A stretch of DNA of 64,000 bases from Arcticibacter tournemirensis. GTDB taxonomy: Bacteria; Bacteroidota; Bacteroidia; Sphingobacteriales; Sphingobacteriaceae. Where the stretch lies: positions 1,984,001 to 2,048,000 of the forward strand of contig NZ_VFPL01000001.1 of NCBI RefSeq assembly GCF_006716645.1, in the 5' to 3' direction. Made by a program: the position numbers and the translations under genes. The notes beneath the pieces were generated by a model, which was given only the letters and a program-made list of their open reading frames with translations, made no database searches and was not told where the DNA came from. This document shows, one piece after another, positions 42,535 to 50,243 of this stretch (position 1 is its first letter; each line of letters opens with the position of its first letter).

Positions 42535-43077
42535 TTAAGCCACTTGACGTTTTGGATAAACGAGGGCCTTGTACCTCGACTCGGTGTAAGGTTCATAAAC
42601 CTTCTTTGCCCCCGGCGTTCCTGAAGGCACAACTTTACCCGCTTTGCTATGATACATAAATGTAATCTGCTTTCGGTTGCCGGTTGCCTTTAAGGAGCAA
42701 TGCACCCAGGCTATTTGCCCGTTTACAATTCCTTCGACGATCAGCTGATCGAATACCAGGTTATCGCGGACAAACTCGAAAATTTGTGCATTGGAAGGTG
42801 ACCCGTAAACGTCGCCGTCCATGTCGATCGCTTCGCCCAGGCAATGCTGCGAAGTCTTAGAGCCGCCGATAGCAATGTTTAGTGCAGCCGACCGGAAGAA
42901 GCTCGTTACTTTTATAGGCAGGGCAAAGTGTTCCCTCACCTTTTCGAAGATGTTGAGCGCCACGTGCTTCATCCGGCTGATCGTCGCCGCATCCGGAACA
43001 TTTACAATGCCCCTGGCCTTTGCCGTCGGACTGCTCGTCGCTTCCCCCCAGCTGATGTGTTTTGAAATATTCTCCAT
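42535..43077 (-). CDS. Endolysin, peptidase M15-type
   Basis: A protein of 180 residues (MENISKHISWGEATSSPTAK). The zinc site of the M15 family is clear: SQHCLGEAIDMDG with His78 and Asp85, and WVHCSL with His126. VTSFFRSAALN precedes it, as in the D,D-carboxypeptidase-like phage lysins (PF08291). It has no signal peptide, so it needs the adjacent holin-like proteins to reach peptidoglycan. It heads the lysis cassette. Confidence 0.9.
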   Translation of the reverse strand: MENISKHISWGEATSSPTAKARGIVNVPDAATISRMKHVALNIFEKVREHFALPIKVTSFFRSAALNIAIGGSKTSQHCLGEAIDMDGDVYGSPSNAQIFEFVRDNLVFDQLIVEGIVNGQIAWVHCSLKATGNRKQITFMYHSKAGKVVPSGTPGAKKVYEPYTESRYKALVYPKRQVA

Positions 43078-43094
43078 TGTTCATTTTTGAGCAT

Positions 43095-44072
43095 TTATAA
43101 AAAATAGACCGCGCCATCGGTCGACTCGTTCACCTGGTTCAGTACGGCCATGGTACTCGGCGTATAAGTATTATACTCCGTGGTGTGCTTATTCAGCCAT
43201 AGCCGCAGCCGTTCAAGGTCGGATTCGCCGTCGGTAACGAGTTTGTTCATCGTTACCTGCATCCGCTGTATTTCGGCGGGACTGCGGTTCTCGACGTTAC
43301 CCGAAATACCACCTACCGTTTCCGATCGCACATACGATCCGGTACCGTCAAAACTTACAAGCCGGTAGGGGATTGCTTCAGCGATCGCTATAGAACCCAC
43401 GGCCTTGCGGATCATCCGCAGAAGTTCCTTATCAAGCTCGGTCAACGACTTGTTTCTGATCTTTGTCCGCAACTGCCCGTCGAGATCATCGCCCAAAACA
43501 GTTACTATATAGTCGTCCTCCACTTTGCTGATGATGCTTTTAATCGAGGCGAACAGCGTCGGGTTTACCGGCAGTTTCTGCGGGAATTCACGCGAAGAGT
43601 TAATAAACCGGCTGCGGTTTTCGATATGCTCATCGGAGGCCGCATAAACAGGGAAGTCCGAGATATGCTCTTCGAGGAAGTCGACAGCCAGTTCGATCGC
43701 GTCGTAACCGGCCGACATAGACTGCTCGCGTAGAGCCATCACCTTTTTGTCGGATGCAGGTGCCTTACTATCGCTTTTCCGAACAAACAAGCCCGAATCA
43801 TCAATACTCACTGCCCCGAAATTGGCATACTCAGCGATCGCGAAGTTGACCGAAGCTTTCTGCAAAGCCAGAAGCAGTGTTTCAGCATTCGAGCCAACTA
43901 CGATAGTAGGCTTTGCCGCTACCGTCGCGTTAAATTGCGCCCGGCCGACGGCAGGAATAATATACTTCGTTTCCGCATCGGCAAGGAACGACTGTATGCT
44001 CGGCACACTAAGCTGCTTTGTGATGCTGCTGTTATGCTTCTTAAGTTCGATATCGTTATCAATTAGCGCCAT
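43095..44072 (-). CDS. Phage head-tail region protein (DUF6712-like)
   Basis: A protein of 325 residues (MALIDNDIELKKHNSSITKQ), helical and soluble, with two related halves (LFASIKSIISKVEDDYIVTV and SFLADAETKYIIPAVGRAQF both look like the same helical repeat). It resembles proteins next to portal genes in Bacteroidota phages (DUF6712), a tentative family call. It overlaps the portal gene by 14 nt and may be a head-completion or connector protein. Confidence 0.55.
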   Translation of the reverse strand: MALIDNDIELKKHNSSITKQLSVPSIQSFLADAETKYIIPAVGRAQFNATVAAKPTIVVGSNAETLLLALQKASVNFAIAEYANFGAVSIDDSGLFVRKSDSKAPASDKKVMALREQSMSAGYDAIELAVDFLEEHISDFPVYAASDEHIENRSRFINSSREFPQKLPVNPTLFASIKSIISKVEDDYIVTVLGDDLDGQLRTKIRNKSLTELDKELLRMIRKAVGSIAIAEAIPYRLVSFDGTGSYVRSETVGGISGNVENRSPAEIQRMQVTMNKLVTDGESDLERLRLWLNKHTTEYNTYTPSTMAVLNQVNESTDGAVYFL

Positions 44073-45417
44073 TGCCTTCGGATTTAGTTACAGGGTTGGT
44101 TACTTTGCTCGTAGTGCCTTTATCGAGTGTTTCGAGTTCTACTTCGAGAATTTTAAAGCGAAGGTTTGGAAACCTAGAAGTCCATCCGTTAAACTCAGCA
44201 ACGAAGTACAGCGGTTCGAGCAGCACTTCGCGGTAGGGCTGAAGGATGGCGACGAAGATATTAAAGGCGATCCGCTTGTCAGATCCGGAGCCGCCGCCAG
44301 CGCCCGTCTTTCCCGGGCCGTCGCCTACCAATGTCGGGTCGGTACCCAGCGCCCGCATTCCGTGCTGACTGGCTTCGTGCGAATCTTCCAGGTGCTCGCC
44401 GTCCTTTATGTTGTCGCTGATGCGTTCAAGCTTCCATCCCTGAATTTCTTTGTTATTCTGATCTAAACCAGCCTCGGTAAGGATCAGCTTCCCGGTATTA
44501 TCTACTCCGGTGATGGATTTCTCAATCTCGGCAACCTTTTTCTTTTTTATTTCGAGGCGCTCTTCCGGGCTTTTTTTCTCCCAATCCTTATAAGCAGCAG
44601 GCCAATAGTTCACCGGGATGGTAAGAATCCATTTTGCCGAAAGGATTTTCTTCAGGAGCGACTCCTTCATCCGCTCGATCAGCCGCTTAATCTCATACCA
44701 TTTTGAGAAAACGAACGGATGCCACGGTGCCATCTGGTAATAGGCGTTGCCTGGCATAGGGTAGCTGATAGGATAGACGAAACGTTTTAAGGATTTTTTC
44801 TCCTTAACCTTCTCAAGCAGCATCGGGTTGTACGGATCAACCACATCAAACGTATTACAATTCTCGTCTGTTGGTTTTGCATCCGGCCAGCTAGGCGATA
44901 CATAACATTTTGTTGTAGTACCCGTTTTGTCCTGCTTATTCCATCGGCACCAGTCTGCTGAATGTACCCCGAGATAAGCGATCTTATCAAGCCCATTGCT
45001 TTTAATCATGTCCGGAAACACGTTCGCAAACCACACGAAGTCAACCGCCGCCTCCCGCCAATAGCGCTTAAAGGAACGATGATGCAGGAAGTCGTTTATT
45101 TCAGGATCATTGATCCGTTCGGTATCGAAATCTTTCTTTTCCTCATTATATACCAGGTTAACGGCGATTACCTCGCGGCCTTGCAGTACCCGGCCTTTCC
45201 AGTCCAGGAGCGGCGGAAGCTCCGTGTCGGCCTTCACGCGTTTTATAATTTCCTGCGGATCGTCGTTGTTGTCGCCCCAGTAGGCGATATCGTCGCCTGA
45301 ATCTGTTTTCTCAGGCTTCGGAGACACAGGTTGAGTAATAGGATCATAGGTGAGGGCCGATACGATAATGCCATGCTCGCCCATCATCATCAGGTCCGGT
45401 GATATCTGCTCGCTCAT
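44059..45417 (-). CDS. Phage portal-like protein
   Basis: A protein of 452 residues. Elements usual in portals of Bacteroidota phages are seen: an N-terminal DIAYWGDNNDDPQEIIKRV, a long central helix region (WYEIKRLIERMKESLLKKIL), and a Gly-rich segment (GDGPGKTGAGGGSGSDKR) before the C-terminal domain (EVLLEPLYFVAEFNGW). The gene lies one small gene downstream of the terminase, as expected for a portal. Its ATG overlaps the upstream stop by 4 nt. Confidence 0.7.
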   Translation of the reverse strand: MSEQISPDLMMMGEHGIIVSALTYDPITQPVSPKPEKTDSGDDIAYWGDNNDDPQEIIKRVKADTELPPLLDWKGRVLQGREVIAVNLVYNEEKKDFDTERINDPEINDFLHHRSFKRYWREAAVDFVWFANVFPDMIKSNGLDKIAYLGVHSADWCRWNKQDKTGTTTKCYVSPSWPDAKPTDENCNTFDVVDPYNPMLLEKVKEKKSLKRFVYPISYPMPGNAYYQMAPWHPFVFSKWYEIKRLIERMKESLLKKILSAKWILTIPVNYWPAAYKDWEKKSPEERLEIKKKKVAEIEKSITGVDNTGKLILTEAGLDQNNKEIQGWKLERISDNIKDGEHLEDSHEASQHGMRALGTDPTLVGDGPGKTGAGGGSGSDKRIAFNIFVAILQPYREVLLEPLYFVAEFNGWTSRFPNLRFKILEVELETLDKGTTSKVTNPVTKSEGNGAN

Positions 45418-45713
45418 TGCGCCACCTTCCTTCCATTAAACTGCGTTACCAGCAGCGGGTGAATCTTAATGATCCGGTCGCCATCGATAGAGCGGATATT
45501 CCGCGTGTAGTTTGCCGCGTGGTTCGGATTACGCACCTTGTCGGCCTTCGAAGGTCCTCCGACGTAAACTGCCTGTTCAAGCGTGATCTTTTCCCCGCCT
45601 GTGTTCAGCTTCAGATTGCACGTAACGAAGGTGATCGTGAACGGAATGTATTCTCCCTCGTGATCTCGCCTGGACATTTGGTATAACATGTCTGTAACCC
45701 TGATTATTTCCAT
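45414..45713 (-). CDS. Small phage protein upstream of portal
   Basis: A protein of 99 residues from the ATG at 45713 (MEIIRVTDMLYQMSRRDHEG). An upstream extension to 45782 would cross the promoter-like element and is rejected. No domain recognised. It is translationally coupled to the portal gene (ATGA overlap) and carries promoter-like element copy 2 five bases upstream, so it starts a transcription unit. Confidence 0.65.
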   Translation of the reverse strand: MEIIRVTDMLYQMSRRDHEGEYIPFTITFVTCNLKLNTGGEKITLEQAVYVGGPSKADKVRNPNHAANYTRNIRSIDGDRIIKIHPLLVTQFNGRKVAQ

Positions 45714-45718
45714 TATCT

Positions 45719-45756
45719 CAAAAATCCAGCTTCGCGCCCGCGTGCGAAAGGACAGG
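45719..45756 (-). promoter_or_regulatory. Bipartite phage promoter-like element, copy 2
   Basis: On the minus strand: CCTGTCCTTTC (45756-45746), 19 bp, GATTTTTG (45726-45719), then 5 nt to the ATG at 45713. It would drive the 99-residue gene, portal, lysis and tail genes. The predicted transcription start falls within about 3 nt of the start codon. Confidence 0.72.
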
Positions 45757-45969
45757 GAAAAGGAGGCTGATTTTTGCGGCAAAGGGAAAGGGGAAACCGT
45801 CGCATTTCATGGCAACCAAAATTTTCATAAACAATTGATACTGTTTTTATTAAATCCGAAATGAGACAAAATTCATTACACTCTGACACGATTGACCCCG
45901 CCACGCACTATCCGTGAGGGAAAGGGCAGATGGCACTTTCCGGGATATATGACAGGGGGGGGTAGGGGC

Positions 45970-45984
45970 AGGCGGTCGCCGCCT
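45970..45984. repeat. GC-rich hairpin after terminase
   Basis: AGGCGG-TCG-CCGCCT is a perfect 6-bp stem next to a run of eight G (45955-45962 area). It lies in the 250-bp gap between the terminase stop (46036) and promoter copy 2. It could end the terminase transcript, but there is no T-tract. The gap also has a degenerate copy of the promoter's first box (45920-45930) without a second box. Confidence 0.4.
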
Positions 45985-46035
45985 CGGCGTTGTTTTATGG
46001 GTTTGAAGCGCATGTGATAGTGTGTGAGGGAAAGG

Positions 46036-47709
46036 TTAAGAGGTAACCATGTCGAGCAGCGGGTCCTCATATCCATACTCGGTACGGAAGCGACCAATGT
46101 ACAGAGTCTCCCAGGCATCACCCAGGTGAGGCGCATCCTGCGGACGTACCTTCGATCCCTTTCGCTCTGTGGTCTTAACCTTCTTATGTTTGTTACCAAT
46201 CTTGTATACTCCTGTTTGGTTCATCGATATCAGCAGCTGCTCGCAGTTGTCGCGGTTGAACCGTGCTGGCTTGAACTTAGGGTCTTTCTCTGCGAATACT
46301 TCCTCCCATAGGCGGTACCGTACATCGTGCTCGGGCTGCTGACCTATATAGTGTCGGTTAACGCTCCATCCTTTGAGTACCAGTCTACTGCATACCACAT
46401 CGGCCAATGTCTCCAGTCGTGTTGAGTCGGTACCCATAGCCGTATGATCATAGTAGTAGTTCACTACATTACAGCTGTGCTTATGGTATTCATAATATAG
46501 GCTGAACTCATCAACCATATCGGTGAGTACCTTACCCTCATCACCGAGTACAAACATTGAATTCAGGGTAGCATAAAACTTCTGCTTATCCTGACCAACA
46601 ACCAGACTCTTAATAGCAGCGTTGTAGTCCATAGCTATATCAAGCGCTTTCCCCTTCACCAGGTCGCCATCCTTCCGGCAATCCTTGATTAATCCGTTAG
46701 GAAGATATAGTCCGAGCGAATCGATGTGGTTATAGTCGTAAGAAGTATATCCATGATATTCAGCATCCAGCATGTGAAAGAAGCCATCAGGGGTGCCGAT
46801 GTTCTTTAGGTTAAGGATTGACTGATCGAAAACGTGCTGCTTCAGCTCACGCATCCACTGATTGATTTTCTTAACCCCTAAGATCTGGATGTTTTCGAGC
46901 GTTGATGCTTCCGAGTACCAAACCAGCCCCGGGTCATCATCCCCGCCTGATCCGCGCCTCAATTCGTTTAGCGCGATATAATAGTTTGTGATCTTGCGGG
47001 CTAAGTAGATCTTTCGTGGTTTTGTTGTCCTGGGATGGTTATACTCCTGGACCATCTTGTAATACTCGATCTGTATGCTGATCACCTGCGCCACCATGTC
47101 ATGATCAACCAGATTAGCCTTTTCCAGAATCCATTTACCCGAATTCTTTGTCGGCATATCGGTATACATCGTAACCATGTGGTGCTCTGCGAAATGACCG
47201 AAAAGTTCGTCGTTACCACGATTCGCAGGGGCCACTTCTTCAGAGTACTGATCGAAGTTCAGGAACTTCACCTCATCGGCGACAACTGCATCCAATGACT
47301 TCGCATTCGCCAAACCGCTGCGATCCTGGCTGATCATATAGAAAACGTGCCCGTTCCACCAATAAATATAGTGTTGCGGGTCTAAGGCTTTATAAATAGG
47401 GTCGTCAATTTTGAAACGCTTATCAGGCCTTTCCCTCACCCAGTAATGTTTGCCTCGTTGATATCCGAACTTTTCCCAGGCTTTAAACAGAGGAGGGAGC
47501 GTGCGGTCCAGCAACTGGGCGTACGTTTCGGCAACTATGCCGGTGGTGCCCCGGGGCATTACGTTCGCACCCAACGACGACCGGTGCGCGATCGGCTCGT
47601 CGGTCTTTCCTGTAGCTCGCCCCCATACGCCGTATTCCTCTTTTGCCTGGATCAGACGCGAAAGCTTCTGCGGCTTATTCAGCCATATTTGCTTAGTCTC
47701 CGTCACCAT
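46036..47709 (-). CDS. Terminase large subunit
   Basis: A protein of 557 residues from the ATG at 47709. Walker A is GRATGKT (residues 30-36) and Walker B is DAVVADE (Asp145, Glu146), giving the ATPase domain that packages DNA. The C-terminal RNase H-like nuclease shows LDIAMDYNAAIKSLVV, VNYYYDHTAMG and HLGDAWETLYIG, with acidic metal ligands. Length and layout are normal. It overlaps the small-subunit candidate by 17 nt. Confidence 0.9.
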   Translation of the reverse strand: MVTETKQIWLNKPQKLSRLIQAKEEYGVWGRATGKTDEPIAHRSSLGANVMPRGTTGIVAETYAQLLDRTLPPLFKAWEKFGYQRGKHYWVRERPDKRFKIDDPIYKALDPQHYIYWWNGHVFYMISQDRSGLANAKSLDAVVADEVKFLNFDQYSEEVAPANRGNDELFGHFAEHHMVTMYTDMPTKNSGKWILEKANLVDHDMVAQVISIQIEYYKMVQEYNHPRTTKPRKIYLARKITNYYIALNELRRGSGGDDDPGLVWYSEASTLENIQILGVKKINQWMRELKQHVFDQSILNLKNIGTPDGFFHMLDAEYHGYTSYDYNHIDSLGLYLPNGLIKDCRKDGDLVKGKALDIAMDYNAAIKSLVVGQDKQKFYATLNSMFVLGDEGKVLTDMVDEFSLYYEYHKHSCNVVNYYYDHTAMGTDSTRLETLADVVCSRLVLKGWSVNRHYIGQQPEHDVRYRLWEEVFAEKDPKFKPARFNRDNCEQLLISMNQTGVYKIGNKHKKVKTTERKGSKVRPQDAPHLGDAWETLYIGRFRTEYGYEDPLLDMVTS

Positions 47710-48352
47710 CTTCAGGCTCAATTATTTCGGTGCTTTCAATAAGCTTATCCAGCTTGTTTTTCTTTCGTTTTGCAAGGATGGAAGCAACAACTTCCTCCAC
47801 GTTCTCAACTTTCTCAAAGCCCAGCTCAGAAGGATCATCGACGATCACCAGTTGCGGGATTTGTATTTTGGAGTAATCAGGGAGATCCGGATCATCGTTG
47901 TAGATGCCCTTAATCTCAGACAACGTTTTGAATATCGCCGCTGCAGCTTTATAATCACCCATGCTGCGGGCTTCGAAAAAGAGCTCTTCGCCCCACTCGA
48001 TCATCACGCCGCGTGCGTATTCCTTTTCATCGCGATCGTAGGTAGACAGGAAGAAACGTTTTGCATGAGCAATATCGGCGCGTGCCGTACGTACCGAAAC
48101 CTTATAATGTGATACCAGGTAGTCGGTGAGCCTGCTGATATTGTAAGGCCTTGTAATTTCGTTGTTACCTTTTTTTACCAGCTCACCAGATCGTAGCAAC
48201 GAATCTGCTTTCTTCCATCGTTCCAGCATTTTTTGCTGATCTTCCGGCAGCTCGTCGATCTTATTTTCGAGATACGCCTTCAGGATGACATCATAAGTCG
48301 TTTCCGGCTTAATATCACGCGGTTTCAGTAGTCCAGCCAGTTGAGGAATCAT
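47693..48352 (-). CDS. Putative terminase small subunit
   Basis: A protein of 219 residues. A helix-turn-helix-like segment (YNISRLTDYLVSHYKVSVRT, then ARADIAHAKRFF) is followed by a helical oligomerisation-type region and an acidic tail (IIEPEDGDGD). Its position directly upstream of and overlapping the large subunit gene supports the call. It would bind the packaging site. It overlaps the upstream gene by 4 nt. Confidence 0.65.
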   Translation of the reverse strand: MIPQLAGLLKPRDIKPETTYDVILKAYLENKIDELPEDQQKMLERWKKADSLLRSGELVKKGNNEITRPYNISRLTDYLVSHYKVSVRTARADIAHAKRFFLSTYDRDEKEYARGVMIEWGEELFFEARSMGDYKAAAAIFKTLSEIKGIYNDDPDLPDYSKIQIPQLVIVDDPSELGFEKVENVEEVVASILAKRKKNKLDKLIESTEIIEPEDGDGD

Positions 48353-49002
48353 TCTTCACCCCCTTTCAGCTCTTCGAGGCGCCTGAGCTTGTCAGCTATC
48401 AACTTTTCGGTTTTCGCCCTGTCTTTATATTCCGGATCAGCCAGACGCTTGCGCGCTTTGCTCAGAGACACGTAAATCTGTTGCATCTCCTTTTCGCGGG
48501 ATGGCTTTTCAGGTTCAGGTATAATCTCGAATGTTCCGTGCTCCTGGTAGTAGTCTATCAGTGACCAGATTTCTTCTTTTTGCTGATGAAGCCTGAGCAC
48601 CTGCTTAGCTGTTTGGAAAAGTACGTTCTTGTCATTGCTCAGGTCGAGGATCGCCATATTCCGGTCGAGCTGCATCACGATATCATTTCGCCGTTGCAGG
48701 AGGAAGAGGTAACGGGCATGATCTTTCTGGTTAGGCGCTGCCTTTTCAGCCGTTTCAGCCGTTGCCGGTTGTTGCGTAGTTACCGGAAGTGTAACGGCCT
48801 CTGTAGGCTTAATCTCTTCCGTTGCAGGTGAAGCAGGCGCAAGCTTTTCGAGCTCAGCGCGCAACTTCGATACATTGTATGGCGTGGGGCCTGCGCTTGT
48901 TAAAAGCTTTTTGAAGAAACTGTTAGCGCCGTACTTCTCGTAAAGTTCAGCACCCTTGTAAAAGTCATGATCATTCAGCAGCCACGCATTTATTTCCTGC
49001 AT
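48349..49002 (-). CDS. Phage protein of unknown function upstream of terminase
   Basis: A protein of 217 residues from the ATG at 49002 (MQEINAWLLNDHDFYKGAEL). The N-terminal helical domain and the Lys/Arg-rich coiled-coil C-terminus are linked by a Pro/Ala/Thr-rich stretch (residues 50-90). No family recognised. It is the first gene after promoter-like element copy 3 and is coupled to the terminase genes, so it may be a packaging accessory. Confidence 0.6.
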   Translation of the reverse strand: MQEINAWLLNDHDFYKGAELYEKYGANSFFKKLLTSAGPTPYNVSKLRAELEKLAPASPATEEIKPTEAVTLPVTTQQPATAETAEKAAPNQKDHARYLFLLQRRNDIVMQLDRNMAILDLSNDKNVLFQTAKQVLRLHQQKEEIWSLIDYYQEHGTFEIIPEPEKPSREKEMQQIYVSLSKARKRLADPEYKDRAKTEKLIADKLRRLEELKGGEE

Positions 49003-49005
49003 GAC

Positions 49006-49043
49006 CAAAGATGCAGAGGGAAAGGTAGGAGGGAAAGGACAGG
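49006..49043 (-). promoter_or_regulatory. Bipartite phage promoter-like element, copy 3
   Basis: On the minus strand: CCTGTCCTTTC (49043-49033), 19 bp, CATCTTTG (49013-49006), 3 nt, then ATG at 49002. With the -7 element ending four bases before +1, the A of the ATG would itself be the transcription start, a leaderless mRNA. Confidence 0.7.
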
Positions 49044-49110
49044 GGAAAGCAACAAAAAAGCCGCCCGTTTCCGGACAGCTCTCTGAATCAAACCAATTAA
49101 CTATTATCCC

Positions 49111-49320
49111 TTAACTAAATTTCGTGCTTTTCTTTTTCGAAGTGGTGACTATTTTACGGATGTACCGGCTGTTAAGTTTCACCAGCTGCTCGGCCTGATC
49201 GAGTGTTATCCGCCTGAAATCGATATCACCTATCCTGCTATGAAGCAAAGGCGATTCCGTATTTACGACTTCAAACTTTCCCCGAATCTCCGGGCTTAAT
49301 TCGAAACTGAGCTTTTCCAT
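49111..49320 (-). CDS. Small phage protein (69 aa)
   Basis: A protein of 69 residues (MEKLSFELSPEIRGKFEVVN), ending in a basic tail (TTSKKKSTKFS). No domain recognised. Its ATG abuts the stop of the tail-tube candidate, so both are in one operon. Genes of this size next to tail tube genes are often chaperones or adaptor proteins, which is positional inference only. Confidence 0.6.
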   Translation of the reverse strand: MEKLSFELSPEIRGKFEVVNTESPLLHSRIGDIDFRRITLDQAEQLVKLNSRYIRKIVTTSKKKSTKFS

Positions 49321-49880
49321 TACGGTGCTGCTGGAGCTGGTAACTCGCCCTGATAGTCGTACATCGGAACGACGTCAAAAGCTTTTAACGTTATTTTTAA
49401 TCCAACTTCGGCAGTAGGACCTACTCCGAAACCTCCTGCGATATCCTGAACCTTTGCCGGCATCGCTTTGCACCCGATCTGCCAGAAACCTGTAGTCTGA
49501 CCAATCCGGCGGATTAACAAGATGAAACGCGTGTTTTTAATCGCTGCAGCTCCTCCGATCAGCTTTGCCGTTACCTGGGGGATCATCAGCTCGACATCCG
49601 TTTCGAATATCTTCGAAAGTTCCTCGCCAGATAGCTTCGTGGTTGAGCCAGACTTATTAAAAAGCGGCTGAACCTCGATAGGTGCCTTCGCAGCCTTCAG
49701 TACGTGGTCGGTCGTAATCGCAACCAGGCTTTCAGGAGTAGTACCGTTGGTAACAGGTTTAGCTTCCGTCTGTATAAAGCTGAGAGGGATCAGATACGCC
49801 TGCTCCTGTATGCCTGATGCATTTTCTAACCCGTCGGTAAATTCGAATGCCAGGGGTGTGATATTTGAATAATCCTGCAT
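49320..49880 (-). CDS. Putative major tail (tail tube) protein
   Basis: A protein of 186 residues, mostly beta-strand, without a signal or membrane segment (MQDYSNITPLAFEFTDGLEN). The C-terminal GLKITLKAFDVVPMYDYQGE and the size are compatible with a siphophage tail tube subunit. It lies two genes after the capsid candidate. The identification is tentative. Confidence 0.5.
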   Translation of the reverse strand: MQDYSNITPLAFEFTDGLENASGIQEQAYLIPLSFIQTEAKPVTNGTTPESLVAITTDHVLKAAKAPIEVQPLFNKSGSTTKLSGEELSKIFETDVELMIPQVTAKLIGGAAAIKNTRFILLIRRIGQTTGFWQIGCKAMPAKVQDIAGGFGVGPTAEVGLKITLKAFDVVPMYDYQGELPAPAAP

Positions 49881-49884
49881 AATG

Positions 49885-50190
49885 TTAGTCCTCCATAACT
49901 GTTACAGCCGAAGATCCCTTCTTTATTAGGGCAGATATCAGTTTTTTGTCCTTTGATAGCTGCTCTTTGTTGAGACCTTCAACGCCGAAATTGACCTTAA
50001 CTTTTTTCTTATCTACGACAACTACGTACTGCTTAGGTCCGGCGTTTATCGCTTCATTTAACTGATCAACTGCATCTTTTGCAATATCTTCAGCACATTT
50101 CTTTTCAGCAGTTAACGTTTCGATGGTAGCCTCCTGACCGGCTATAAATTCAAATGCCTCCTCCAGCGATTTAATTTCTTCTTTCTTCAT
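49885..50190 (-). CDS. Small phage protein with coiled coil (101 aa)
   Basis: A protein of 101 residues. The N-terminal half is a Glu/Lys-rich coiled coil (IKSLEEAFEFIAGQEATIET) and the C-terminal part is a compact beta-helix segment (QYVVVVDKKKVKVNFGVEGL). No family recognised. It is directly downstream of the capsid gene after a hairpin, so it may be a head decoration or head-tail joining protein. Confidence 0.55.
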   Translation of the reverse strand: MKKEEIKSLEEAFEFIAGQEATIETLTAEKKCAEDIAKDAVDQLNEAINAGPKQYVVVVDKKKVKVNFGVEGLNKEQLSKDKKLISALIKKGSSAVTVMED

Positions 50191-50219
50191 TTTTATCGAA
50201 ATAAATTATTTTGACTTAA

Positions 50220-50236
50220 GTGGGGACAAGCCCCAC
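50220..50236 (-). terminator. Hairpin after the capsid gene
   Basis: GTGGGG-ACAAG-CCCCAC is a perfect 6-bp GC-rich stem 8 bp beyond the stop of the capsid gene. On the minus strand it is followed by TTAAGTC and A/T-rich sequence without a clean T-tract. It may partly terminate or stabilise the capsid transcript. Confidence 0.5.
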
Positions 50237-50243
50237 TCGTTAA

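Noticed and set aside
43747..44466. Plus-strand open frame of 239 aa across the portal/connector junction
   Set aside because: Antisense to two overlapping phage genes with clear operon structure; Ser/Phe-rich shadow composition.
45918..45930. Fifth copy of the phage promoter-like element
   Set aside because: The first box has two mismatches (TCTGCCCTTTC) and there is no second box at 19 bp.
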